NCBI RefSeq assembly: GCF_036785885.1
Contig: NC_092320.1
Span: forward strand, 19,779,557-19,843,556
Origin: Coffea arabica
Taxonomy: Eukaryota > Streptophyta > Magnoliopsida > Gentianales > Rubiaceae
Length of the DNA: 64,000 nt
Direction of reading: 5' to 3'
The notes under the pieces are model-generated. The model searched no databases, was not told the DNA's origin, and saw only the letters and a program-made list of their open reading frames with translations. This document shows, one piece after another, positions 34,809 through 45,176 of the stretch. A program made the position numbers and the translations under genes. The stretch's first letter is position 1. Every line of letters starts with the position of its first letter.

Positions 34809-35205
34809 TGATACACGTGAACGGGGTTACGTAAGTTTAGGGGCTGCATGTGCGTGCATGGGGTTTGCATGGAGGGCCACAGCTGGGTTTTGTTGCAGTT
34901 AGTTACTGAAAGTTGTTACAGTTAGTTAGTACTGATTTGTAAGATTCTTATGACATCAGCAGATGTCATAAGTTTGTTAGCCGGTTATAAGCTCACCGTC
35001 TTAGCACTTATAAAAGGCGAAGATGGGCACCAGTAGAAGACAGACAAAATCTGGGAAATTTGTTATATCGGCACTTTCCATTTCTTCTGTAATCTTTCCT
35101 TCTTTATTCAAGTCAATAAAGTTCTCTTGGCTTTCGGATTACTTCTCCGCCAGTTTTTGTAATTCCTAAGTCAGAGATTGAGGACCTCTACTGTCCTTTG
35201 CATCA
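34809..35205 (+). repeat. 5' LTR of chromovirus 1
   Basis: Begins TGATACACGTGAACGG and ends CTTTGCATCA. Contains a TATA-like box at 35008-35016 and an AATAAA signal at 35115-35120. No differences from the 3' LTR were found by eye. Confidence 0.95.
35008..35016 (+). promoter_or_regulatory. LTR TATA box (TTATAAAAG)
   Basis: TATA-like element about 100 bases before the AATAAA in the LTR, as expected for the U3/R promoter. It drives transcription away from PPR D; the 5' LTR could influence the minus-strand PPR D promoter only indirectly. Confidence 0.6.
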
Positions 35206-35206
35206 G

Positions 35207-35221
35207 TGGTATCAGAGCTGG
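35207..35221 (+). other. Primer binding site, initiator-Met tRNA
   Basis: TGGTATCAGAGCTGG begins two bases after the 5' LTR, complementary to the 3' end of plant initiator-Met tRNA, the usual primer of plant Ty3/gypsy elements. Confidence 0.9.
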
Positions 35222-35243
35222 GTTACGCCAGCTCCAATCATCG

Positions 35244-38200
35244 ATGGCAGAGGGCACTAGGTCTCAGGATGTCAGGAAAATGGAGGAACAAGTCAGAGCT
35301 TTGCTGAAGGAGCAGCAGGAGCAATTTGAGAGGGAAATGGCGGCTCTGCGGAATTTGGTGATCGAGCTTCACACACAGAAGGCTCAGGGCGAGGGGAACA
35401 GCTCTCCTCACCATTCGGATACTCCAACAAGTAGCAGGGGAGGATATCAAGTTCCTTCGCGACTGTCACGTATTGACTTCCCGAAATTCAACGGGGAGGA
35501 CTTCCGAGGATGGTTGTACAAGAGCGAGCAGTTTTTTGAAGTGGATGGCACTCCTGGCTCAGTCAAGGTCAAAATAGCGGCCATGAATTTGGAAGGTAAG
35601 GCTCTTCAATGGCACCAAATTTTCATGAAATCTAGGCTTACTCGTGAACCCCCTGTGTGGGAAGAATACGTAAGGGAGCTGTCCTCAAGGTTTGGCGATT
35701 CCCTGTACGACGATCCAATGGGCGAATTGAAGAGCTTGAAGCAGTCTGGGACAGTACAAGACTACCACGATCTGTTTGAAGAACTACTCAACAGAGTGGA
35801 CCTCCCAGAAGATTACGCTACAAGTTGTTTTCTGAGCGGGTTGAAGCCCGAAATCCAGTTGACTGTACGGATGTTCATGCCTAAAAGTGTGCAACATGCC
35901 AGAATTCTGGCCAAGATCGAAGAAGCAAAGATATCAGTACAATCGAATGGAAAGGTGACACCCAAACCTTTCACGAATTATTATGATCGCACTGGTACCA
36001 CACCAATCCATGTGAATGCTCTTAAGCCTAAATGGAAGACGGACTCTAAGGCAGTGCTGCCCCTGCCTACGTTTCCAGCACTCCCTAGCAATGAAAGACA
36101 AAAGGAGCTAGTTGTTAGGAGGCCTTTCAGGAAATTGAGTAGGGCAGAAATGGATGAAAAAAGGGCACGAGGACTTTGTTTCTGGTGCGATGAGAGGTTT
36201 ACTGCTGGGCATAGGTGCGGGAGTAAGCAATTCCACCGACTGGAGGTTTGGGATGATGAATCAGATAAGGATGAGACGGAAACAGATGAGGAAGGGGGTA
36301 CGGTCGATGAGGGACAGTTAGCTCATATTTCCCTCAATGCCATGACTAACATGACTGTTCCTAATTTCAGGACAATGAGGGTCACTGGGCATGTGGGAAG
36401 GCAGTCTGTGAACATTTTCATAGACTGTGGTAGCTCACATAATTTTATCCACCCCAAGGTTGCACAAAAGCTGGGATTAAGTACACGGCAGGTTGACCCC
36501 CTAATTGTAGAAGTAGCAGACGGAAACAAGTTGACTACTCGTGAACTCTGTTCAGGCTTCACCTGGAAAATGCAGGGGCAAGAGTTTAAGGCCGACTTGT
36601 TGGTACTACCTGTGGGTGGATGCGAAGTAGTATTGGGAATGCAGTGGTTAACCACCATTGGGGACGTGAAATGGAACTTTAGGGATCTCAGGATGGAGTT
36701 CTTGTCGGATGGCCACAAGGTGGTCTTGAGGGGAATGAAGCAACATGGGCTACAGTTGGTGAAACAGAGAAAAATGCAGAGGCTACTCCAAAAGCCTGAA
36801 CAAATTGCAGGAGCTCAAATCTGCCTAATCAGGATGATCCAAGAGCCGGAGCCAGAACCATTACCTCTTTCTAGTATTGCTGTAGGAACCAGTGGTGAGC
36901 AGGTTAGTCAATCGTTGGGTCTGGATTCTTTGTTAAATGAATATGATGATTTGTTTCAAGAACCAAATGGCTTACCTCCTGAAAGATTGCATGATCATAG
37001 AATTGTTTTAAAAGAAGGTACGGAACCTATCAATGTAAGACCTTATAGGTATCCGGCCTTCCAGAAGGGAGAAATTGAAAAATTGATCGCTGAAATGCTT
37101 GTGTGTGGGCTCATCAGAGCTAGCTCTAGTCCATTCTCTTCACCAGTAGTTTTGGTGAAAAAGAAGGATGGGTCCTGGCGAATGTGTGTTGACTATAGGC
37201 AGCTAAACAATGCCACAATAAAGAATAAATTTCCCATTCCTTTAATAGAAGAGTTGTTGGATGAACTTTTTGGAGCTAAGTTCTTCACCAAATTAGATTT
37301 GAGGTCTGGTTATCACCAGATTAGAATGAAAACTGAAGATGTGGAGAAGACAGCCTTTAGAACTCACGATGGCCACTATGAGTTTCTAGTTATGCCCTTT
37401 GGGCTAACTAATGCTCCTTCAACATTTCAAGGTCTAATGAATGACATTTTTAGGCCATTCTTGCGGAAGTTTATTTTGGTTTTCTTTGATGACATTTTGG
37501 TATACAGTGGCGGTTGGGAGGAGCACCTGCAGCATCTGAGTGTGGTGTTTGAACTACTGAGAAGTCATGAACTGAAGGTAAAAAGAAGTAAATGTGCTTT
37601 TGCTCAGCAGCAAATTGACTATTTGGGGCATATTATCAATGCAGAAGGCGTCCAAGCTGATCCCAAGAAAACTGATGCCATTCGGAGTTGGCCACTGCCG
37701 CAGACAGTCAAGGAATTGAGAGGATTTCTGGGTCTCACTGGGTATTATAGGAGGTTCATACGAGATTATGGTAAAATTACAAAGCCTTTAACTGACTTGC
37801 TTAAAAAGAATCAGTTTCAGTGGCACGATGGAGCTACTCAAGCTTTTAAGAAGTTGCAGGAAGTTATGAGTAGCCCCCCTGTCCTAGCTCTGCCAGATTT
37901 TAGCCAGGAATTCATCGTGGAGACAGATGCATCTGGGAATGGGATTGGGGCGGTGTTAATGCAAAAAAGGAAACCGCTAGCTTTCTTCAGCAAGTCATTG
38001 GGGTCCAAGCATCAAGCTCTATCAGTATACGAAAAGGAAATGTTAGCCATAGTCACTGCCATTTTGAAGTGGAGAGCTTACTTGGTGGGAAGGCATTTCG
38101 TCATTAAAACGGACCATCAGAGCTTGAAGTACATTATTGAACAAAGGGTACATACACCACTGCAACAGAAATGGATAGCCAAGCTGATGGGGTATGACTA

Positions 38201-39731
38201 TGAAATACAATATAAGAAGGGGAGTGACAACGTTGTGGCAGATGCATTATCCAGGCAACCTCAGGAGGGCAGTTCTCTATGTACCATGGTCACTATCACA
38301 ACGTCCTTGATCAGGGACATACAGCAGAGTTGGCAACAGGATGCAGTAGTTCAGGACTTGATCCAGAGGTTAGCCAATAATGGTCCGTGCTCGAGCAACT
38401 ACTCGTGGCACCAGGGAGTGTTAAAGAGGAAGGGAAAACTGGTGGTTGGCAATGACCCGTCTTTAAGGGGCAGATTGATTACCTTGTGGCATTCGAGCTC
38501 ACAAGGGGGGCATTCTGGAATTGAGGTAACGTACAGGAGGCTTAAGCAGATCTTGTACTGGCCATTCATGTTCAAGGATGTGGCTCATTTTGTAGCAGCA
38601 TGCGACATCTGCCAAAGAAATAAACCAGATAATGTAGCTTATCCGGGCTTATTACAACCTCTACCCATACCTCAGAGGATCTGGTCTGACATCTCTATGG
38701 ATTTTATCGAAGGCTTACCTCTCTCACATGGCAAGAAGGTGATTTTCGTGGTGGTCGATAGGCTCAGTAAATATGCCCACTTCATGGCCGTAGCTCATCC
38801 TTACACAGCCATCTCCATTGCACAGCTCTTCATGGACCAGGTTTACAGGTTGCATGGTCTTCCCCAGACCATTGTTAGTGATCGAGACCCCATCTTTCTA
38901 AGCTCCTTCTGGCGAGAAATTTTCAGGTTGCAGCAGGTTCAGTTGAACATGTCTTCTTCTTATCACCCTCAGAGCGACGGTCAGACAGAGGTAGTCAACA
39001 GATGTCTGGAGAACTATTTAAGATGTATGACGGGTGACCATCCCAGAGAATGGAGTTCGTGGTTGCCAATGGCAGAGTACTGGTATAACACAAATTTCCA
39101 TTCTTCTGCTAAGTTCACTCCATATGAAATTGTCTATGGGCAGCCGGCCCCTCTTCACATTCCATACCTACCTGAGGCCACAGCATGTGCTTCCGTGGAT
39201 AGGAGCTTACAAGCTAGGGAGAAGGTCATTCACTCCTTGAGACATAATCTGTCCAAGGCTCAACATCGAATGAAGCAGTTAGCTGATAAGCATAGGTCGG
39301 AGAGGGAACTTGCGGTTGGTGACTGGGTTTATGTGAAACTTCAGCCTTACAGACAGCATTCCCTACGTTCTCACCACTGTCAGAAGCTGTCACCTCGCTA
39401 CTTTGGTCCATTTCAGGTGTTGGCAAGGATAGGAGCAGTGGCCTACAAGTTAGCTTTACCTTCGCATGCCCGTATCCATGACACATTCCATATCTCCTTG
39501 CTCAAAAAGAAGGTTGGCACAGGGGGCACTCAAGCTCAGATTCCCGCAGGAATTACACACCAAGGACAGATGTTGGCAGAGCCCATAGCTGTTCTTGACA
39601 GACGTCTGGTCAAGCGTGGGCGAGTTGCGGCTACACAGGTGCTGGTTCAATGGAGTAACAGCTTTCCCGAAGATGCAACTTGGGAGTACTTGCAGGACTT
39701 GCGGCTACAGTTCCCTCATTTCAATCCTTGA
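35244..39731 (+). CDS. Gag-Pol polyprotein of chromovirus 1
   Basis: Single open Gag-Pol polyprotein, 1495 residues from the ATG at 35244 (MAEGTRSQDVRK). The frame is open further upstream to 35178, but that overlaps the LTR and primer site; the decayed element at 54851-61764 starts with MTEGTR at the equivalent place. Positions counted from 35244: coiled-coil start (15-50), Gag about 75-240, zinc knuckle CFWCDERFTAGHRC near 312, protease with DCGSSHNFI near 393 (Cys where Asp-Thr/Ser-Gly is usual), RT with DLRSGYHQI and FFDDILVYS near 748, RNase H with ETDASGNGIGA near 895, integrase HHCC then catalytic Asp near 1152, Asp near 1212 and Glu near 1247, and a chromodomain (LDRRLVKRG to LRLQFP) at about 1450-1490. 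All catalytic residues that I can check are present. It directs reverse transcription and integration; the chromodomain targets chromatin. Confidence 0.95.
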   Translation: MAEGTRSQDVRKMEEQVRALLKEQQEQFEREMAALRNLVIELHTQKAQGEGNSSPHHSDTPTSSRGGYQVPSRLSRIDFPKFNGEDFRGWLYKSEQFFEVDGTPGSVKVKIAAMNLEGKALQWHQIFMKSRLTREPPVWEEYVRELSSRFGDSLYDDPMGELKSLKQSGTVQDYHDLFEELLNRVDLPEDYATSCFLSGLKPEIQLTVRMFMPKSVQHARILAKIEEAKISVQSNGKVTPKPFTNYYDRTGTTPIHVNALKPKWKTDSKAVLPLPTFPALPSNERQKELVVRRPFRKLSRAEMDEKRARGLCFWCDERFTAGHRCGSKQFHRLEVWDDESDKDETETDEEGGTVDEGQLAHISLNAMTNMTVPNFRTMRVTGHVGRQSVNIFIDCGSSHNFIHPKVAQKLGLSTRQVDPLIVEVADGNKLTTRELCSGFTWKMQGQEFKADLLVLPVGGCEVVLGMQWLTTIGDVKWNFRDLRMEFLSDGHKVVLRGMKQHGLQLVKQRKMQRLLQKPEQIAGAQICLIRMIQEPEPEPLPLSSIAVGTSGEQVSQSLGLDSLLNEYDDLFQEPNGLPPERLHDHRIVLKEGTEPINVRPYRYPAFQKGEIEKLIAEMLVCGLIRASSSPFSSPVVLVKKKDGSWRMCVDYRQLNNATIKNKFPIPLIEELLDELFGAKFFTKLDLRSGYHQIRMKTEDVEKTAFRTHDGHYEFLVMPFGLTNAPSTFQGLMNDIFRPFLRKFILVFFDDILVYSGGWEEHLQHLSVVFELLRSHELKVKRSKCAFAQQQIDYLGHIINAEGVQADPKKTDAIRSWPLPQTVKELRGFLGLTGYYRRFIRDYGKITKPLTDLLKKNQFQWHDGATQAFKKLQEVMSSPPVLALPDFSQEFIVETDASGNGIGAVLMQKRKPLAFFSKSLGSKHQALSVYEKEMLAIVTAILKWRAYLVGRHFVIKTDHQSLKYIIEQRVHTPLQQKWIAKLMGYDYEIQYKKGSDNVVADALSRQPQEGSSLCTMVTITTSLIRDIQQSWQQDAVVQDLIQRLANNGPCSSNYSWHQGVLKRKGKLVVGNDPSLRGRLITLWHSSSQGGHSGIEVTYRRLKQILYWPFMFKDVAHFVAACDICQRNKPDNVAYPGLLQPLPIPQRIWSDISMDFIEGLPLSHGKKVIFVVVDRLSKYAHFMAVAHPYTAISIAQLFMDQVYRLHGLPQTIVSDRDPIFLSSFWREIFRLQQVQLNMSSSYHPQSDGQTEVVNRCLENYLRCMTGDHPREWSSWLPMAEYWYNTNFHSSAKFTPYEIVYGQPAPLHIPYLPEATACASVDRSLQAREKVIHSLRHNLSKAQHRMKQLADKHRSERELAVGDWVYVKLQPYRQHSLRSHHCQKLSPRYFGPFQVLARIGAVAYKLALPSHARIHDTFHISLLKKKVGTGGTQAQIPAGITHQGQMLAEPIAVLDRRLVKRGRVAATQVLVQWSNSFPEDATWEYLQDLRLQFPHFNP

Positions 39732-39741
39732 GGACAAGGAT

Positions 39742-39760
39742 TGTTTTGAGAGGCGGGTAT
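39742..39760 (+). other. Polypurine tract of chromovirus 1
   Basis: Purine-rich GAGAGGCGGG stretch immediately before the 3' LTR, the expected plus-strand primer. Confidence 0.7.
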
Positions 39761-40157
39761 TGATACACGTGAACGGGGTTACGTAAGTTTAGGGGCTGCA
39801 TGTGCGTGCATGGGGTTTGCATGGAGGGCCACAGCTGGGTTTTGTTGCAGTTAGTTACTGAAAGTTGTTACAGTTAGTTAGTACTGATTTGTAAGATTCT
39901 TATGACATCAGCAGATGTCATAAGTTTGTTAGCCGGTTATAAGCTCACCGTCTTAGCACTTATAAAAGGCGAAGATGGGCACCAGTAGAAGACAGACAAA
40001 ATCTGGGAAATTTGTTATATCGGCACTTTCCATTTCTTCTGTAATCTTTCCTTCTTTATTCAAGTCAATAAAGTTCTCTTGGCTTTCGGATTACTTCTCC
40101 GCCAGTTTTTGTAATTCCTAAGTCAGAGATTGAGGACCTCTACTGTCCTTTGCATCA
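39761..40157 (+). repeat. 3' LTR of chromovirus 1
   Basis: 397 bases, the same by eye as the 5' LTR. Followed by the AAGTC duplication at 40158-40162 and then by the original 5' flank of PPR D. Confidence 0.95.
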
Positions 40158-40162
40158 AAGTC

Positions 40163-40429
40163 GCTGCTGAGGAGAGACAGTGAGGAGCGAAAGACGATGG
40201 TCCTCTTTTGTCTTTTGCTGAAGCTTGTCTTCTCCACTCCTCTCAGGTTTTGTGATTAATTCATTCTTTTCTGGTTTTTCTTTTTGTATTTTTGGTCTCT
40301 TTTTAGCATTTTTGGTTTATTACTCTGAGTTTGATAATATTTTTGGTTTTTTTTTATGAAAATAAACTCAATAATTTAATAAAACTATATAGAGACACAT
40401 GAACATAAACTTATGAGAGACTGACAAGT
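40163..40429. repeat. Block X1, proximal part (displaced 5' flank of PPR D)
   Basis: Matches 53871-54140 upstream of PPR E. It is the original upstream region of PPR D, now 5.3 kb away because of the chromovirus. It probably held the promoter. No gene seen. Confidence 0.7.
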
Positions 40430-40442
40430 GACAATAGCATTT

Positions 40443-40562
40443 CGAGTCTGGCCTCACATACGGCCTGGTGCTCTTGGGGTGCAGGGTACTTCAGGCGCAG
40501 GGGATTAGTCGGCCCCGTAAGGATTGACCCGGACACCCATGTGTTGACAAAAAAAAAAAAAA
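40443..40562 (+). mobile_element. Short tRNA-derived SINE
   Basis: 120-bp GC-rich insertion with a B-box-like GGGGATTAGTC (about 40499-40509), a GACCCGGACACCC segment and an A-tail, flanked by GACAATAGCATTT (40430-40442) and GACAATAACATTT (40563-40575), a 13-bp duplication with one mismatch. The PPR E flank at 54136-54146 lacks it, with a small extra deletion. Probably 5'-truncated, since a clear A box is not seen. Confidence 0.65.
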
Positions 40563-40858
40563 GACAATAACATTTCCCTTTTGCTCATTCCATTTTAGAC
40601 CAAAATAAAACAAAACCCCTCCCACATCAAAAGGTTATCCTCTTATGTTATTTTTAATTCTACATTAATTACAAAATTCTTACAACATAAGCACTTTTCT
40701 TGAAAAACACTTGTTAACATATACGGAGCAAAAGAAAAAAAAAACACTTGTTAACAGATACGATGAATGATCAATTAGAAAAAAAATCCAACTATCTATT
40801 AGTTATGATATTTAATAATTTAAATGATATCAAAACTAGTTTATAACATGCACACATG

Positions 40859-41343
40859 TAGAGCTGTTAAATGAAACGAGCAACTCGAAAACTCGATTGA
40901 GCTCGACTCGGCTTGTTAATTGTGATAAACAAGTCGAGTTCGAACTCAAGAAATACTCGTTTAATTAACAAGCCGAGTAAGCTTGACTCATTTGTTATCC
41001 AAGTAGCTCGATTATACTCAATAAGGAAGGACATATATGTCATTTCACAATTCAAAAGTATAAAAATTAAAAATTATCGATTTTTATTGGGGTTAATTTG
41101 CACGAGCTCGTACAAGCTCGACTCATTTGTGATAAACGAATCGAACTCAGGCAAGCTCACAAACGAGTCGAGCTCGATCTCGAGCTCAAACTCGAGCCAC
41201 ATGTCCATCTGGCGAATCGAGTTCGAAGTCCGAACACATTTCAAAACTCGTCCACCTATTGGAGTGAGCTCGAGCTTGGCTCGAGTTAAACTCGAGTCGA
41301 GCTCAACAATCAAATATTCGACTCGACTCAATTAACAGCTCTA
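40859..41343. mobile_element. hAT-type MITE in block X1
   Basis: 485-bp element with ends TAGAGCTGTTAAATGA and (inward) TAGAGCTGTTAATTGA and subterminal GAGCTCGA/CTCGAG units. The left flank is CACACATG (40851-40858); the right duplication is partly deleted here, but its sister copy at 54426-61843 retains a perfect 8-bp CACACATG duplication. The open frames over it are repeat artefacts. Confidence 0.8.
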
Positions 41344-43001
41344 TGTATCCTATTAATCAATTCACTAAATTTAATTAGCATGTTTGGATAAGAGATTATT
41401 TGAGATATTTATTTAAAATAATTACTGTAACATTTTTCGTGATGTGATATATGTGAAATAAAAAAAAAAGATTAAAATGATGCAAGCAAATTATTTTTTT
41501 TTCAAATCATTCGCATCCAAATTGTTTAGGATGTATTATTTGTGATGATACTTGATTTTATTATTCTCATCATTCACCCATTCGTACTAGTTTGCTTTTT
41601 CCTTTAAATACCATAACATGATAACATACGATAAAAGTCACTTATAATACTCATTTATTTGCCAAGTGCTAGCACTTTCTTTAGAGTATCAGCCAAAAAA
41701 TTTTTAAGAAGAAAAGAAAGAAAGAGCTACATCTCCACGAGCAGACAGTCCAGGCAATCAATCAGCTTCACAACCATAGGGAAAACCATAGAAAAAGGCC
41801 CGAGCATATCAGAAAATGTTCTCGGGTCCAGTTGAAAACTAGTACCAGCACAACAAACTCCTTCCTGTCCTATAATTTGTCTATGCAAAATGAGATGCAA
41901 GATGACCAAACCAATTCAACAAGAAAACTTTTTGGATAATATACAAGCAAATCTCAGCAGACAAACTTTGATATAGTAAGAAGAAAAAAATGACATCCAG
42001 CCACCAAATATCTAATTTCCATTTCATGGCCAGTCCAGATCTGTTGTGGTAGCTCACATTCTCCAGCATCAAAGTTAATCAATCATCCAACCCTCCCTAA
42101 AGTAAATCATATCGAAGGCATGTACACATACTATGCTCATTAGTAAAGCTTCAAGCATTTATCCTTCTGAGTTCAACTCCAATCTTTGCATTAGCAATAC
42201 TTCCTCCCTTGGTGGCTGTAATTAAGAGACAAGTTTGAGCAACCATAAGCAGAATACAAAACTGGAAAAGGTATTCATAGAACCAAAGCAGAATAAAAGA
42301 AGGAAAAGAATCCTTATAACTAGTACTACTAACAATGGAAGCTTTGGCTTGGGCCTGCGATTAATAAACAGATTTTATTTGTCCTCTACTTGCAGTTAAA
42401 CGATCTTCCCTATTAAATATCTCAGCTCAGTCATCCTACATGCATAAATGAATCGTTATGATAGGTGCAATCCAGAACTTTAAACAAGACACAGAGAGTG
42501 TCAAAGAGCAAAATAAAAAATTATTCTCTACATGGTACTATCAAATTTGCTGATCAGCATCAAACTTAAGCAGTCACTAAAAGCAACAATAGCAAAGAGC
42601 AGATATCGGGTGAATACAGGCAATGGTACTACAGCACGTTCTAACACTGCGGTAAACTTTGCATTTAGATCATCGTCAATATCAGATCAATGAATGTTTC
42701 ATTGTCAAAATTGCCCAACTGCCAGCTCCAGTATGTTTGCTTCCATAATATCTGTATGTTCTGAAAACAACGAGTATTCGAAAGTAAAAGGACAACTGTC
42801 AATGAAAGGACACATGTAGAGTCATTAGCACAACATAGCAATTTTATGAAGCTTAGATAAGTTAAAATACGAGTACGATTATGCTAAATACAAGTCATTA
42901 GCACTCAGGCAAAGAATACTCAAAAAAGTGGCTCTCCAGTTTAGTGAAAGAAAGTGAATTCCACAGTATGATGACTCTCATCCGCAACTCCAGCTTATGT
43001 G
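41344..43001. repeat. Block X1, distal part
   Basis: Homologous to 61852-63530, and more distantly to block V (compare 42020-42260 with 17640-17860), including the TTCATGGCCAGTCCAGATCTG landmark region. So X is an old copy of V that has lost the short ORF and the PPR relic. Small frames (41727-41909, 41881-42072) have no recognisable product. No gene seen. Confidence 0.6.
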
Positions 43002-43006
43002 TCACT

Positions 43007-43543
43007 TGTTAGGATCCAGGCGCGGAATAAACAACTATTGAGACATCAAGTACACAACAATTTAATGAGGAAACAAGTCACAAGCATGAAAGATAAATGA
43101 CACACAATATTTAACGTGGTTCGACTCCACCATTGAGCCTACATCCACGAAGAGAAACCTGTTCTTTATTATGAGAGGAAAACCTTATACAAGAATACAA
43201 CTTGAACCCAAACCCAACTCTTGTATACCATCTCTCATCTCCCAAGAACCCTCTCTCACACCCCATGTATAAGGCTACATGATGCCCCTTGTGTCTCCTT
43301 GTGTGTGTCTTTTGTATATTATGCCAACCAACCTATTTATAGGGAACATTACTGCCAAAAAACCAAATAACAATTTGGAAACCAATACTATTTCCTAAAC
43401 TCATATAGAAATAGCATCTTATTCCTGCTAAATAGGGCTTTACTTGACTACTATTTCAAGTAACTAAATTCAATTAGAAAACTAGTTACTTCCCACACCA
43501 AATAAGAAACTTAACTAAAAGAAATTAAGTCAATTTCCTAACA
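43007..43543 (-). repeat. 3' LTR of the copia-like element
   Basis: 537 bases, about 30 longer than the other LTR because of an extra segment near 43221-43250. Several point differences between LTRs show an older insertion than the chromovirus at 34809. Confidence 0.85.
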
Positions 43544-44312
43544 AATCTCCATCTTGGCGAAAATTTCTTTTAGCAACCATCTGCCTTCAACTACCAAATA
43601 ATATGGTATCAAACTACACACCCGAATCAATACAGTCCCGACTTCAAATTGATTCAATCAACAAACGAACATGTGTAGCTACCCCGAGTCTAACCTCTAG
43701 TTGACTCGTGAGAAAGTGCCTCAATTCACCATCTCCCTTTGCATGATTTCTTCTCACCACCACTTGCAATCTGAAATTTCCTTCTGTGAGCTCTAACTCT
43801 AACCATTGAGGCAATCAAGTGGTAAAATTATCATACTTCTTCCCATCCTCAGAACTGTCTCGCCACGTAGGATTTCTAAGACTCCACCTAAAACGAAAAA
43901 TTCGTAACTGTCAGAGTCTTCTGGCGCATGGAAATTAGATCTCCTTGTTTCTTTGGGACACGTGCCACACCACCCAAAAAACATAACCAAAATCTAAAAT
44001 CCACTGGGATGAAGAATCAACCGTTGGAGGTGTGAGAAAGTCTCCACCAATTCACGTCCAAAATCAACATTGGATTCCACATTTTCCTTGACCCTTGAAT
44101 CACCTGCCTAGATTCACCGTCAAGCATCTCCATACTTTTCGACTTTTCATTTTTCACCATCAATGCTTTTTGCCAAACCATTGAAACAAGGATACCACCC
44201 ATTAAATTGTTCAATTGGTGACAGCTACCAATCCACTTGATCTCAATAGTTAATTAGGATCCAACTACGAACCTTGAGCAGCCCTGTCTCACAAACAAAC
44301 TCTGATACCACT

Positions 44313-44818
44313 TGTTAGAATCCAGGCGCGGAATAAATAACTATTGAGACATCAAGTACACAACAATATAATGAGGAAACAAGTCACAAGCATGAAAAAT
44401 AAACGACACACAATATTTAACGTGATTCGGTTCCACCATTGAGTCTACATCCATGGAGAGAAACCTGTTCTTTATTGTGAGAGGAAAACTCTATACAAGA
44501 ATACAACTTGAACCCAAACCCAACCCTCTCTCACACCCCATGTATAAGGCTACATGATGTCCCTTGTGTCTCCTTGTATGTGTCTTTTGTATATTATGTC
44601 AACCCACCTATTTATAGGGAACATTACTGCCCAAAAATCAAATAACAATTTGAAAACCAATACTATTTCCTAAACTCATATAGAAATAGCATCTTATTCT
44701 TGCTAAATAGGACTTTACTTGACTACTATTTCAAGTAACTAAATCCAATTAGCAAACTAGTTACTTCCCACACCAAATAAGAAACTTAACTAAAAGAAAT
44801 TAAGCCAATTTCTTAACA
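44313..44818 (-). repeat. 5' LTR of the copia-like element
   Basis: 506 bases; adjoins the primer binding site at its left edge, which fixes the element's orientation. Confidence 0.85.
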
Positions 44819-44823
44819 TCACT

Positions 44824-45176
44824 AAATTTGATTACTTTCCAACTGCCAAGTGAACAATGTCTGCATATGAAGATAAATTAAGCTGCAATGTCTGCACATG
44901 CAAATTACGTCGACAAGCAATCATATATAAAGTAAGCATCTACAAAGTGATTCAAACGGCCAATGTAAACCTTCGAGAAAGTTGAAAATTAGGAATAAAA
45001 ATTTGAGAAACTGAGGAGAAAGGAATGATTAAAGTGTACAAACCATGAATAGCATTGAAAACAGGCAGGTAGCCACTCTTTTCATCTGATAGTGATGAGA
45101 AAGCTTCAACACATCGTCGCTTCTCACCCTGCAAGTATTTAATCTTCAAATCTCTAGAATATGCTCAAAGATTGGT
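44824..45176. repeat. Truncated W block of the deleted PPR locus
   Basis: W-block sequence (compare 51380-51745 and 63540-63890) that stops at AATATGCTCAAAGATTG, well before the point where a PPR 3' end should follow. It is joined directly to 5'-flank sequence, so the PPR gene between them is gone. Confidence 0.75.

Larger units (their letters stand above)
34809..40157 (+). mobile_element. Full-length Reina-like chromovirus (Ty3/gypsy)
   Basis: 5349-bp LTR retrotransposon with 397-bp LTRs (34809-35205, 39761-40157), TG...CA ends, 5-bp target duplication AAGTC (34804-34808, 40158-40162), initiator-Met tRNA primer site and polypurine tract. The uninterrupted sister site is at 53861-53875. The two LTRs look identical by eye and the polyprotein is open, so insertion is very recent and the element may be competent. 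Gene order protease, RT, RNase H, integrase plus a C-terminal chromodomain places it in the chromoviruses. The divergent CCHC-type knuckle and chromodomain style suggest the Reina lineage (inferred). Confidence 0.95.
43007..44818 (-). mobile_element. Non-autonomous copia-like LTR element
   Basis: 1812-bp element with two LTRs starting TGTTAGGATCC/TGTTAGAATCC and ending CCTAACA/CTTAACA, flanked by 5-bp TCACT (43002-43006, 44819-44823). The unoccupied site is in the sister block at about 63530-63545. Read on the minus strand, TGGTATCAGAGT at about 44299-44310 next to the right LTR is the initiator-Met primer site, and AAGATGGAGATT next to the left LTR is a copia-style polypurine tract. The 769-bp interior has no gag or pol, so it needed helper proteins. 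Confidence 0.85.

Noticed and set aside
35178-35243. Earlier start of the chromovirus polyprotein at 35178
   Set aside because: It would begin within the LTR and run across the primer binding site; the ATG at 35244 matches the start of the related element at 61393.
36323-36718. 131-codon minus-strand frame inside chromovirus 1
   Set aside because: Antisense shadow of the Gag-Pol polyprotein.
40867-41335. Several frames of 60-140 codons on both strands near 41000 and 54500
   Set aside because: All are translations of the hAT subterminal repeats; no conserved frame between the two copies.
41881-42072. 63-codon hydrophobic frame in block X, repeated at 62386-62577
   Set aside because: Identity reflects recent duplication of the block, not selection; the diverged homologous V blocks do not keep the frame.
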